A stretch of DNA of 16,893 bases from positions 1 through 16,893 of the forward strand of contig JAEZBU010000170.1 of assembly GCA_023426855.1 (NCBI GenBank), given 5' to 3'. The notes under the pieces were generated by a model. The model saw only the letters and a list, made by a program, of their open reading frames with translations. It was not told where the DNA came from and ran no database searches. This stretch comes from Pseudomonadota bacterium. Lineage in GTDB: Bacteria; Pseudomonadota; Alphaproteobacteria; Rhizobiales; Hyphomicrobiaceae. This document shows, piece after piece, positions 1 through 10,247 of the stretch. Position numbers and translations under genes: made by a program. Positions within the stretch are counted from its first letter, which is position 1. Every line of letters starts with the position of its first letter.

Positions 1-116
1 TGCGTGGTTCGTTCACATATAGCAACCTCGCGTGGCTTGGCCTATCGCGGCGCACAACTGTCGAACGCCGAATTGATTTACGCGTTCGTAGAAATAAGTC
101 GGTTCAGCGAGGTGCG

Positions 117-761
117 ATGTCCCGCGCGCGCATGGAAAAACGACGCCACGCCATGGTCGCGCGCCAGATTGCAGCCCGCGGCATCAAGGATGCACGAGTG
201 CTTGAAGCGATGCGCGACGTTCCGCGCCACGAATTCGTGTCGGCGGATTTGCGAGATATCGCCTATGCGGATGAGGCTTTGCCGATCGAAGCCGGGCAGA
301 CGATATCGCAGCCCTACATCGTTGCGCGCATGGCCGAACTGGCCGCCATTGCCCCCGAAGACATCGTATTGGAGGTCGGCGCCGGTTCCGGTTACGCGGC
401 TGCGGTGCTGGGACGCCTCGCTCGCCGCGTCTTCGCCATAGAACGGCACGCCGAGCTGGCCAGCCTCGCGCGACATCGCATGTCGGCGTTGGGCTACGGC
501 AATGTCGAAATCGTCCACGGCGACGGCTACCGCGGCTGGCCGGCAGCAGCTCCTTTCGATGCCATTGTCGTTTCGGCAGGCGCCGCCGATATGCCACCTG
601 CCCTGAAGCCACAGCTCAAGATCGGAGGCCGGCTTGTCATTCCCTTGAGCGTGGGTGCGTATCAGTCGCTGATCTGCATTCGTCGCACCGGCGATGACAC
701 CTACACCGAGGAGCGGCACGAGCCGGTCGCCTTCGTGCCGCTGGTCGCGGACGACCGGTAG
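117..761 (+). CDS. Protein-L-isoaspartate O-methyltransferase family protein
   Basis: Predicted 214-aa SAM-dependent methyltransferase of the PCMT family, whose characterised members methylate isoaspartyl residues in damaged proteins in the cytoplasm. The glycine-rich SAM-binding motif EVGAGSGY is at residues 86-93, followed by an acidic residue (E109) at the end of the second strand. The family signature QTISQPYIVA lies at 61-70, just before motif I, and VPRHEFV at about 35-41 is also typical. Length matches the family. I chose the ATG at 117 because a GCGAGG-like ribosome site precedes it; the ATG at 132 is an alternative. The frame stays open upstream to the window edge, but that part has no PCMT-like sequence. 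It stands alone, 73 bp before the next gene. Substrate specificity, true isoaspartate repair or another target, cannot be read from the sequence. Confidence 0.88.
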   Translation: MSRARMEKRRHAMVARQIAARGIKDARVLEAMRDVPRHEFVSADLRDIAYADEALPIEAGQTISQPYIVARMAELAAIAPEDIVLEVGAGSGYAAAVLGRLARRVFAIERHAELASLARHRMSALGYGNVEIVHGDGYRGWPAAAPFDAIVVSAGAADMPPALKPQLKIGGRLVIPLSVGAYQSLICIRRTGDDTYTEERHEPVAFVPLVADDR

Positions 762-798
762 CCGTCGACGCAACGCGCGCACTGAAAACAGTTAGCCA

Positions 799-827
799 TT
801 GACCTCACTATTGTGCGCATGCATAGT
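799..827 (+). promoter_or_regulatory. Candidate promoter of the ArsR-SRPBCC unit
   Basis: A TTGACC -35 element (799-804), a 17-bp spacer and a CATAGT -10 element (822-827) lie immediately before the ATG at 835. Transcription would start at about 834-835, so the mRNA may have no leader. The octamer AGTTAGCC occurs at 790-797 and again at 825-832, flanking the promoter as direct repeats; this is a possible operator for the encoded repressor. Prediction only. Confidence 0.45.
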
Positions 828-834
828 TAGCCGT

Positions 835-1176
835 ATGCCTAACCATCAAGCGCACCTCAACGAGACATTCCGCGCACTCTCCGATCCAACCCGGCGCGCC
901 GTCGTCGAACAGCTTGGGCGTGGCCCCGCTTCAGTCAGCGATCTGGCCAAACCTTTCGACATGGCGCTGCCGACATTCCTTCAACATCTCAAGATGCTGG
1001 AAGACTGCGGTGTAATCCGCACGCACAAAACCGGCCGCGTGCGCACCTGCCAGCTCAAGCCGGAGCCAATCGCCGCCGCCGAACGCTGGCTCGGTGAACA
1101 ACGCGCGCTGTGGACCCAGCGCCTCGACCAGCTCGACGCCTACCTGGCAACACTCCGGGAAAAGGAAACAGACTGA
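835..1176 (+). CDS. ArsR-family winged-helix transcriptional repressor
   Basis: A 113-aa DNA-binding protein. The N-terminal part (FRALSDPTRRAVVEQLGRG, about residues 10-28) is the classic ArsR/SmtB first helix region, followed by the helix-turn-helix with recognition helix around LPTFLQHLKMLEDCGVI and a wing with KTGRVRTCQL. The ELCVCDL-type metal-binding site of arsenic/cadmium sensors is absent, so it probably does not sense a metal that way. Start at the ATG at 835: an in-frame TTG at 799 falls inside the likely promoter. No Shine-Dalgarno precedes the ATG, which fits leaderless translation. Its stop overlaps the start of the AHSA1/SRPBCC gene (TGATG), a pairing seen in many bacteria, so it probably controls its own operon. 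The inducer is unknown. Confidence 0.9.
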   Translation: MPNHQAHLNETFRALSDPTRRAVVEQLGRGPASVSDLAKPFDMALPTFLQHLKMLEDCGVIRTHKTGRVRTCQLKPEPIAAAERWLGEQRALWTQRLDQLDAYLATLREKETD

Positions 1177-1673
1177 TGACACACGATGTCTTCGATCCCC
1201 GCTTTGATCTCGTTCTCGAACGCACGGTCGATGTCCCACCGCACTTGGTTTGGAGAGCCTGGACCGAACCCGCACTGGTCAAACAGTGGTTCACGCCCGC
1301 TCCGTGGAAGACCGTCGATTGCGAAATCGACCTGCGCCCCGGCGGCCTCTTCCGCACCGTCATGCGTTCACCGGAAGGCCAGGATCACGAGAACATCGGC
1401 TGCTACCTGGATCTCGTAACGAACCAGCGCCTCGTTTGGACCGACATGCTCGGAGCCGGTTATCGCCCACGCTCGGTCGGCCTCGACGAAGGCACGGGGT
1501 GTGGGTTCTTCACTGCGCTCCTGCTGCTCGAACCGGCCGGCGCGGGCACGCGATACACCGCGCGCGTGCTGCATGGCGCTGAAGCCGACCGCAAGCGGCA
1601 CGAGGAGATGGGCTTCCATGATGGATGGGGAACGGCGCTGGATCAGCTCGTTGCCGCCGTGAAGGCGCTGTAA
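1176..1673 (+). CDS. SRPBCC / AHSA1-domain protein
   Basis: A 165-aa protein of the START-like SRPBCC superfamily, AHSA1 group. These small cytoplasmic proteins have a hydrophobic cavity thought to bind a lipid-like ligand; the function of the bacterial ones is mostly unknown. Typical sequence features are LERTVDVPPHLVWRAWTEPALVKQWFTP near the N-terminus, DLRPGGLFRTVMRSPEG in the middle, and the C-terminal helix with MGFHDGWGTALDQLVAAV. The start at 1176 overlaps the repressor stop by one base, and AAGGA at 1162-1166 gives a ribosome site; an upstream in-frame start at 1110 would overlap the repressor deeply and is rejected. Co-transcribed with the ArsR gene and so probably under its control. 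It converges with the membrane-protein gene 18 bp downstream. Confidence 0.9.
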   Translation: MTHDVFDPRFDLVLERTVDVPPHLVWRAWTEPALVKQWFTPAPWKTVDCEIDLRPGGLFRTVMRSPEGQDHENIGCYLDLVTNQRLVWTDMLGAGYRPRSVGLDEGTGCGFFTALLLLEPAGAGTRYTARVLHGAEADRKRHEEMGFHDGWGTALDQLVAAVKAL

Positions 1674-1691
1674 GGCAGTTTCTACCGCAGT

Positions 1692-2111
1692 TCAGTTCTT
1701 GTCGTCCGTATCGAAGTGGAAGACGTGCAGCACGTGATGGATGATCGGCGCCAGCACGACGCCGGTCGCCAACACGATGACGAGGCCAGAGAAGATCGCA
1801 TAGGAGCCGGCGAACCATTTGCCGGCGTCGGTGTGCAGTTCGCTGACCGGACCCATGCCGGACAGGATCATCGCGGCGTTCACGAAGGCATCGACCGTGC
1901 TCATGCCTTCCGTCCACGCATACCCCGCCATCCCCACCAACAACCCGAACACCATGATGGCGACCCAAAGCGCCACCGACTTCGCCATGCGCGTGAGGAA
2001 GATACGGCGGGTATCGACATTCTCGAATGAAAATAGTGATCTTCGACGCCGCTTGGCGGCAATTGCGGCGCCTCGAGGCGCCGATTGCTTCTGTCTCGAC
2101 CTCTGCGCCAT
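1692..2111 (-). CDS. Small membrane protein resembling a two-helix ion-channel module
   Basis: A 139-aa protein with a very basic N-terminus (residues 1-42, including RRRR at 21-24), a first membrane helix at about 45-66, a short pore-like segment (72-90) and a second membrane helix at about 100-122, ending in a His-rich tail (IIHHVLHVFHF). The order TM, pore helix, loop, TM matches the ion-channel-2 potassium-channel fold, and TDAGKWFAGSYAIFSG resembles the part after the filter in such channels. However, where a channel has TTVGYGD this protein has ILSGMGPV, so the usual K+ filter is missing. It is best called a conserved-looking membrane protein of unknown function. The ATG at 2111 has GGAG directly adjacent to it; a later in-frame Met (residue 42) is possible. 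The rpoD terminator separates it from rpoD, so it needs its own promoter. Confidence 0.72.
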   Translation of the reverse strand: MAQRSRQKQSAPRGAAIAAKRRRRSLFSFENVDTRRIFLTRMAKSVALWVAIMVFGLLVGMAGYAWTEGMSTVDAFVNAAMILSGMGPVSELHTDAGKWFAGSYAIFSGLVIVLATGVVLAPIIHHVLHVFHFDTDDKN

Positions 2112-2154
2112 CTCCAGGGCCTCGGCTGGATAGCCCGAGCTAGAATCTCAGAAC

Positions 2155-2185
2155 AAAAAGGCCAGCTTTTCAGCTGGCCTTTTTT
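2155..2185 (-). terminator. Intrinsic terminator downstream of rpoD
   Basis: A perfect 8-bp GC-rich stem (2160-2167 with 2172-2179; arms GGCCAGCT / AGCTGGCC) with a 4-nt loop, flanked by five A on one side and six T on the other. It lies 17 bp past the rpoD stop and would end the yqeY-dnaG-rpoD transcript. The symmetric A and T runs mean it could also stop transcription from the plus strand. Confidence 0.88.
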
Positions 2186-2201
2186 CAATTCGATGGTCCG
2201 A

Positions 2202-4208
<2,007 letters not shown>

Positions 4209-4433
4209 GGCTGCGGCTGGCTCGCAATTTCAGTTTATGGCATCGCGTCCGCACGACGCGGGCAAACGGATCGGCATTCGTGTCGCGATCACGGGCTCAA
4301 GCCCCGATACGACACCGGCATTCTTCTCAACTTCACTCGTCAACAAACGACTGTGTCGCCAAACACAGAAACCCGGGGGCCAAACGCCTGCCGGATCGAT
4401 CGGCACAGCGGTTTGACAAACCAGGTGCTTCTT
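4209..4433 (-). promoter_or_regulatory. dnaG-rpoD intergenic region with inverted repeats
   Basis: 225 bp without a gene. It holds a perfect palindrome GGTTTG-A-CAAACC (4410-4422), an inverted repeat CTGTGT-N6-ACACAG (4351-4368), a GGGC-TCAA-GCCC hairpin near 4293-4305, and GCGTC-N5-GACGC (4245-4259). None is followed by a T run, so none is a clear terminator. An rpoD promoter is expected here from the gap length, but I could not identify a convincing -35/-10 pair. Confidence 0.35.
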
Positions 4434-6338
4434 TCAGTCTGCGGAAGCGTCGGTGACCTCCAAACTCGCTATCAGACGCTGGACCTCACAAATGCGGGCA
4501 AACGATTCCTCGCTCCCCTCGTCGTGAAACGCGCGCTCCGCAGCCTCCAGGGCTGTCTTTAGTCCCTTCTGCCGGTCGTGCAATGCGAGGGTGTGGCGCC
4601 AGCCAGTCTCCACCTCGGCGCTATCGGCGTCGGGATCAGCGAACTTGTGGCTCCAGTGCAGGCTCGCGCGTTCGACGAGCTCAACCACCTGCCGCAAGTT
4701 CAAGGTCTCCAATTGGGAGCGCAGGCTGCTGCTGTCAAGGGAAATATCGTTGCTCTTGAGTGACAGTAAGGCATTTCTAAGGCGAACGAGCGCTGGTTGG
4801 CTGAATTCGATTTCCGAGATTTCCTCGGCGTGCTCATCGATTAGCCAGGGATGATTGACCAGCAGCAAAAGAAGCAGAGCCTCGCGCGGCTGCGGCGCTT
4901 CGTTGTGGCCAACGAGACGGCTTTGCTGAAGGCTCGAACTTGGCCGTGGGCGCGGGGGTAACGGCTTACCGTCCGCCCCCCGGCGAATCGGTTCGGCGCG
5001 CCGCCCCGGCCTGGCGTATCGCGCCTGCTTGCCACCGCCGATGAACCGTTCAGGCTCCATGCGTGAACCGGTCTGCCAAGCTTCCGACAGTTTGGCTTTC
5101 AGCGCGTGTGCGTAGTGTTGCCGCACGGCCGCATCAGTGATGTGCGTAAGCAGCGTTCGCAGTTTCTGCTCCAGCAGCGCGCGGCGCTCAGGTGTCGACC
5201 ATTCGCCTGCCGCCCACTCGCGCTCCCAAAGCACTTCGGCCAAGGGTTTGGCCCGCGCCAGCACCTCGCGCAGGGCGTCCGGACCCTGCTGGCGCACCAT
5301 GTCGTCCGGGTCGAGCCCCTCGGGCAGGAACGCGAAGCCGATGCTGCGGCCAGGTTGTAGAAGCGGCAGTGCGGTATCGACGGCCCGGTAGGCCGCACGA
5401 CGTCCCGCGCTATCACCGTCGAAACAGAGCACCGGCTCCGGCGCCATCCGCCACAGCAGCTTGATCTGATCCTCGGTCAACGCCGTGCCGAGGGGCGCGA
5501 CGGCATTCTCGATACCGGCTTGGGCCAGCGCCACCACATCCATATAGCCCTCGACGGCGATGATCTCGTCGCGATCATGTGCGATCGGCCGTGCGCGCGC
5601 GGCGTTGAACAGCACCGAACCCTTATGAAACAGCGGCGTCTCGGGCGAGTTCAGGTATTTCGCGGGCGCTTCGGGATCGAGCGCGCGGCCGCCGAACGCG
5701 ATGGTGCGATCCTTCAGGTCGGTGATCGGGAACATCACGCGATGCCGGAAGCGATCATAGGCAACCGGAATGTCGTCGCCAGAAATCAGCATGCCGGACA
5801 GGGCCATTTCCTCGGTGGTGAACCCGAGCCCCGCCAGATGATCCTTCAGCGCCGATCGGCTGGGCGGTCCGTATCCCAGACGAAAGCGAGCAATTGTCCG
5901 CGGATCGAGCCCGCGCTTTTCCAGATAGCGCCGCGCCTCGGTGCCTGCCGGACTGCGCAGTTGCGCCTCGAAGAACTCCACCGACGCCGTCATCACCGCG
6001 AACAACCGCGTGCGGCGATCCTCCTGACGCTGGTCGACAACCTCCATCTTCGGCATCTGGACGCCAGCTTCCGCCGCGAGCTGTTCTACCGCCTCAGGAA
6101 ACGACAGCCCTTCCGTCTTCATCAGGAAAGTGAAGATGTCGCCATGCTCGCCGGTCGCGAAGCAATGGTAGAAACCTTTCTGATCGTTCACGAAAAACGA
6201 CGGCGTCTTCTCGGTTTTGAACGGCGACAGGCCGGAGAACTCACGCCCCTTCTTCTTCAACGGGACTTTGCGCGCCACCACCTGGCTGACCGACAGCCGG
6301 GCGCGAATCTCGTCGAGAAGGGCGGGCGGAAAACGCAT
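4434..6338 (-). CDS. dnaG: DNA primase
   Basis: A 634-aa bacterial primase, which makes RNA primers for DNA replication with the DnaB helicase. The N-terminal CHC2-type domain (about 1-100) is recognisable (LSPFKTEKTPSFFVNDQKGFYH), followed by the catalytic core with YLEKRGLDPRTIARFRLGY, and the Toprim domain with the glutamate motif VEGYMD near residue 263 and the metal-binding FDGDSAGRRAA near 305-315. The C-terminal third is the helicase-interacting part. Three of the four usual zinc ligands are replaced (S38, K41, T62; only C59 remains). I start at ATG 6338 (MRFPPALLDEIRARL, a typical primase N-terminus); a TTG five codons upstream is possible. It sits between yqeY and rpoD, with DnaA-box-like sites upstream. 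Confidence 0.97.
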   Translation of the reverse strand: MRFPPALLDEIRARLSVSQVVARKVPLKKKGREFSGLSPFKTEKTPSFFVNDQKGFYHCFATGEHGDIFTFLMKTEGLSFPEAVEQLAAEAGVQMPKMEVVDQRQEDRRTRLFAVMTASVEFFEAQLRSPAGTEARRYLEKRGLDPRTIARFRLGYGPPSRSALKDHLAGLGFTTEEMALSGMLISGDDIPVAYDRFRHRVMFPITDLKDRTIAFGGRALDPEAPAKYLNSPETPLFHKGSVLFNAARARPIAHDRDEIIAVEGYMDVVALAQAGIENAVAPLGTALTEDQIKLLWRMAPEPVLCFDGDSAGRRAAYRAVDTALPLLQPGRSIGFAFLPEGLDPDDMVRQQGPDALREVLARAKPLAEVLWEREWAAGEWSTPERRALLEQKLRTLLTHITDAAVRQHYAHALKAKLSEAWQTGSRMEPERFIGGGKQARYARPGRRAEPIRRGADGKPLPPRPRPSSSLQQSRLVGHNEAPQPREALLLLLLVNHPWLIDEHAEEISEIEFSQPALVRLRNALLSLKSNDISLDSSSLRSQLETLNLRQVVELVERASLHWSHKFADPDADSAEVETGWRHTLALHDRQKGLKTALEAAERAFHDEGSEESFARICEVQRLIASLEVTDASAD

Positions 6339-6438
6339 GGAACCCCAGGTCAAATCCCAAGCAGCGCAAGGCCGCTATTGGTACGCGATTCGTCATCGGT
6401 GGCGCGTGGCGGACCGGGATGCCGCAGCGCCCTCCCCG

Positions 6439-6473
6439 ATATCCACAGCCTGTGGATGATGATCCACAGGCTG
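6439..6473. promoter_or_regulatory. DnaA-box-like cluster with 12-bp inverted repeat upstream of dnaG
   Basis: Three 9-mers resemble DnaA boxes: ATATCCACA (6439-6447, one mismatch to TTATCCACA), TGATCCACA (6460-6468, identical to the G-box described at the Caulobacter origin), and TGTGGATGA (6451-6459, the reverse complement of TCATCCACA). Two of them form a perfect 12-bp inverted repeat (6446-6457 with 6462-6473, loop GATG). The cluster lies about 100 bp upstream of the dnaG start and just after the yqeY stop. As RNA it is a strong hairpin, but no T run follows on either strand. Confidence 0.5.
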
Positions 6474-6488
6474 GACCACAACCGATGG

Positions 6489-6956
6489 CTATTTCAGCAA
6501 CTCTTTGACCAATCCGCTGGCTTTCGCGAAGTCCATCCGCCCGGTGTACTTGTCTTTCAGGACAGCCATCGCCCGGCCCATGTCCTTCAGGCCTTCGCAC
6601 TTGAGGCTTTGCATCACCTCGGCAACGGCGGCGCGCATTTCCGCCTCGTCCATCTGCTTGGGCAGGAACTCCTCGATGACGGTGATTTCGTCCAGCTCCT
6701 GCTGAGCCAGCTCCGGACGGCCGCCCTTGCTATAGGTCTCAGCCGACTCGCGGCGCTGCTTCACCATCTTCTGCAAGAGTTGCAGCAACTCCGCATCGGA
6801 GATCTTCTCGCGCACGCCCTGAGGATTGGAGTTGACCATCTGCGCGGCGATATCGCGATCCTTGATAGCCGCCGACATCAGACGAAGGGTCGAGAGCCGA
6901 CGCTTCTCTCCGGATTTCATGGCCGTCTTGATGGCTTGATTTAGCTCGTCGCGCAT
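6489..6956 (-). CDS. yqeY: GatB/YqeY domain-containing protein
   Basis: A 155-aa protein of the YqeY family, related to the C-terminal tRNA-binding domain of the GatB amidotransferase subunit. It may act on or near tRNA in the cytoplasm, but its exact role is not established. Typical features are the N-terminus MRDELNQAIKTAMKSGEKRRLSTLRL, the segment SDAELLQLLQKMVKQRRESAETY and the C-terminal AVLKDKYTGRMDFAKASGLVKELL. The start is fixed by a perfect AAGGAG (6962-6967) 5 nt before the ATG at 6956; an upstream in-frame start at 6998 is rejected. It is the first gene of the yqeY-dnaG-rpoD cluster, in the position taken by rpsU in enterobacteria, and is divergent from carA. Confidence 0.93.
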   Translation of the reverse strand: MRDELNQAIKTAMKSGEKRRLSTLRLMSAAIKDRDIAAQMVNSNPQGVREKISDAELLQLLQKMVKQRRESAETYSKGGRPELAQQELDEITVIEEFLPKQMDEAEMRAAVAEVMQSLKCEGLKDMGRAMAVLKDKYTGRMDFAKASGLVKELLK

Positions 6957-7030
6957 AACAACTCCTTGGTAAGATGGCGCGTCATGTACGCTTGCCATAC
7001 ATCAACCGCAAGCCTGGACGTCAGGTCCGA

Positions 7031-7061
7031 TTGACCCTGCCGATAGGTTCCAATAGGTTCC
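7031..7061 (+). promoter_or_regulatory. Candidate carA promoter with tandem repeat
   Basis: TTGACC at 7031-7036 is a good -35 element; 17 bp later TAGGTT (7054-7059) is a weak -10. The nonamer ATAGGTTCC occurs twice in tandem at 7043-7051 and 7053-7061, a period of 10 bp or one helical turn, inside the spacer and over the -10. This looks like a protein-binding site in the carA/yqeY divergent region. The rest of the 177-bp intergenic region shows nothing else I can name. Confidence 0.35.
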
Positions 7062-7133
7062 CGGCTCGCCGACGATATTGCGGTGCAACGGGGATCTGCC
7101 GACAAGCGGACAGCTTCCCGCCGGAGCATGATC

Positions 7134-8369
<1,236 letters not shown>

Positions 8370-8374
8370 CCGTC

Positions 8375-9436
8375 ATGATCGCGTCAGGCATTGAAAGCGG
8401 CCGGATCATCCGGGCCGTGTGCGCGGTTGCGTGCGGTCTTCTGGTTCACGTGACGACGGCCATGGCGCAGGTCACACCGCCGCCGACTGACTGGGTATCA
8501 GCGGAAGGCCGCGACCATCCGCTGGCCGGCACGATCTGGTCGACTGCAAAGAACGCTGCGGTGCCCTATTCCGATCTCGCCGAGCAGATGATTGCCAGCC
8601 GCATCGTCGTGTTCGGCGAAATCCACGTCAACGCCGACCATCACCGGCTGCAGGCTTGGGCGGTTGAAACGTTGGCGAGTGCACGTCGCGCAGCCGGCCG
8701 CAGCGGACCGGCGCAACCGGCCCTCGCCATGGAGCACATCCGCGCCGACAAGCAGTCCACGCTCGACCAGTTCCTCACCTCCGACGACCGCAAGGCCGGC
8801 AACGCTGCAGACCTCCTGCTCGACCGGCTCGAATGGGAAAAGAGCGGCTGGCCATCGCGCGAGATGTTTCGGCCAATCTTCAGTGAGGCGCTGACGGCGC
8901 AACTTCCAATCCGCGCCGGCGATCCCGAGCGTGATGTGATCAGGGGTGTGGCGCGCGGCATCGCGCGGTCCGTTGATACCGAAACGACGCAACGGCTGCA
9001 GCTCGCGTTCGAACTGCCAACGCCGCTGCAGGACGCGCTTCTGGATGAACTCGAAGCCAGTCATTGCGGCCTGATGCAGAGGTCATCGCTCGGCAACATC
9101 GCAATCGCGCAGCGGTTCCGCGACGCCCATCTCGCCGACGCCACGCTCTCCGGCATGGAAAAGTCCGGCTCTGCCCTTCTTCTGACCGGCAATGGCCATG
9201 TGCGTTCCGATCGCGCCGTGCCGTGGCATCTGCGCCGCCGCGCGCCCGACGCCGCGCTGATGACCGTTGTCGTCGTGGAGGTTGAACCCGGCAAAACCGA
9301 CGCCGCGGCGTACGTTCCGAAGGACCCCGACGGCAAGGCGGCGGCCGACTACGTCTGGTTCACGCCGCGCGCCGAGCGGCCGGATTCCTGCGCCGAGATG
9401 CGCAAGCAGTTCGAGAGCAGAAAGAAGGCTCAATAG
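8375..9436 (+). CDS. ChaN-like secreted haem-binding-fold protein
   Basis: A 353-aa exported protein. Residues 1-31 look like a signal peptide with hydrophobic core AVCAVACGLLVHV and probable cleavage after TAMA. A lipoprotein site at C20 (AVAC) is a weaker option. The mature part carries the marks of the ChaN-like/haem-binding uptake family: VVFGEIHVNADHHRLQ at about 78-93 and LLLTGNGHVRSDRAVPWHL at about 267-285, with conserved Glu and His residues. Characterised ChaN binds haem, and iron uptake has been proposed for it; a role here is inference. An alternative view is the wider EreA-like fold. It starts 5 bp after carA, so it is probably co-transcribed, although no functional link to carbamoyl phosphate is known. 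Confidence 0.8.
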   Translation: MIASGIESGRIIRAVCAVACGLLVHVTTAMAQVTPPPTDWVSAEGRDHPLAGTIWSTAKNAAVPYSDLAEQMIASRIVVFGEIHVNADHHRLQAWAVETLASARRAAGRSGPAQPALAMEHIRADKQSTLDQFLTSDDRKAGNAADLLLDRLEWEKSGWPSREMFRPIFSEALTAQLPIRAGDPERDVIRGVARGIARSVDTETTQRLQLAFELPTPLQDALLDELEASHCGLMQRSSLGNIAIAQRFRDAHLADATLSGMEKSGSALLLTGNGHVRSDRAVPWHLRRRAPDAALMTVVVVEVEPGKTDAAAYVPKDPDGKAAADYVWFTPRAERPDSCAEMRKQFESRKKAQ

Positions 9437-9452
9437 CGTTCTGCCTGGGCGA

Positions 9453-9470
9453 TGCGCTATCACTAGCGCA
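9453..9470 (+). terminator. Hairpin between the ChaN-like gene and the methyltransferase
   Basis: A perfect 7-bp stem TGCGCTA (9453-9459) / TAGCGCA (9464-9470) with a 4-nt loop TCAC, 17 bp after the ChaN-like stop. No T run follows, so it may be a weak terminator or an mRNA-stabilising hairpin rather than a full stop. Confidence 0.3.
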
Positions 9471-9501
9471 GCCGGGCAAGCGGGCGTGATCGAGGGCCGT
9501 C

Positions 9502-10194
9502 ATGAAAAGCTGGGTCGACTACTGGAACAGCGACCATGCCATCTACGTCAACGACCGACACAAAGCCTTGCACGCGGCCTCTGTAGGCCGTGACATTCTC
9601 AGCCACATCAAGGTTGCTGATGCCGTCGTGCTCGATCACGGCTGCGCCGAGGCGCTCTACGCTGAGGAAGTCGCCACAGGTTGCAAGCGGTTGATCCTGT
9701 GCGAAGCTGCTCCCGCCGTGCGCCAGAAGCTGGCGGTGCGCGTTGCCGGCAACACGCACATCGAGGTGATCGGCGCCGAGGACGTGGAAGGCCTCGCAGA
9801 TGCCTCTCTCGACCTCGTAATCGCGAATTCGCTGGTCCAGTATCTGAAGCGGGAAGAATTGGCCGGGTTGCTGGACCTGTGGCGGCGCAAACTGAAACCC
9901 GCGGGTCATCTCGTCATTGCCGACGTCATCCCGCCCGATGTCAGCCCTTTGACCGATGCCAGCGCGCTTTTAGGCTTCGCCTGGAAGGGCGGATTCCTCG
10001 GAGGCGCACTCGTGGGGCTCGTAAAAACAGCCCTGTCAGACTACCGCAAGATCCGCAGTGAGCTCGGCTTCTCGACCTACACGGAAGCAGACTTCATGGG
10101 GCTGCTCAGCGCCCATGGGTATAAGGGCGCGCGGGTACATCCGAACTTCGGGCACAATCAGGCGCGGATGACCTTCCGCGCCGCACCAGCCTGA
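9502..10194 (+). CDS. Class I SAM-dependent methyltransferase
   Basis: A 230-aa Rossmann-fold methyltransferase of unknown substrate. Motif I reads VVLDHGCAEALYAE (residues 42-55), with Ala-Glu where most family members have a second and third glycine, followed by the acidic strand-2 end (LCEAAP, E68). DLVIANSLVQYLKREEL (104-120) is the usual motif IV region, and LKPAGHLVIADVIPP (131-145) the post-motif strand. A Gly/hydrophobic segment at about 155-178 may cover the active site or touch membranes. The C-terminal NQARMTFRA is typical of the fold. The ATG at 9502 is the only reasonable start; no strong ribosome site was seen. It lies 65 bp after the ChaN-like gene and is closed by a hairpin. 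Confidence 0.82.
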   Translation: MKSWVDYWNSDHAIYVNDRHKALHAASVGRDILSHIKVADAVVLDHGCAEALYAEEVATGCKRLILCEAAPAVRQKLAVRVAGNTHIEVIGAEDVEGLADASLDLVIANSLVQYLKREELAGLLDLWRRKLKPAGHLVIADVIPPDVSPLTDASALLGFAWKGGFLGGALVGLVKTALSDYRKIRSELGFSTYTEADFMGLLSAHGYKGARVHPNFGHNQARMTFRAAPA

Positions 10195-10207
10195 ATAGCC
10201 GTGATCA

Positions 10208-10233
10208 GCACCAGCGCCTTTGAGCGCTGGTGC
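10208..10233 (+). terminator. Convergent-gene hairpin terminator candidate
   Basis: A perfect 10-bp stem GCACCAGCGC (10208-10217) / GCGCTGGTGC (10224-10233) with loop CTTTGA lies between the methyltransferase stop and the convergent oxidoreductase stop. There is no T run on either side, so it is a strong hairpin but an incomplete classical terminator. Confidence 0.5.
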
Positions 10234-10247
10234 CGTTGATCTGGCCC

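Noticed and set aside
835..1673. Toxin-antitoxin or arsenic-resistance unit
   Set aside because: ArsR plus AHSA1/SRPBCC is a common pair; no metal-binding cysteine motif, no ars genes and no toxin fold are present.
6439..6473. Replication origin
   Set aside because: Only three box-like 9-mers, no AT-rich unwinding region and no origin-type neighbours such as dnaA, hemE or parAB, so a regulatory site is more likely.
5520..6944. A 474-codon open frame antisense to dnaG and yqeY
   Set aside because: It spans two certain genes and their gap; Arg/His/Leu-rich translation is typical of a shadow frame.
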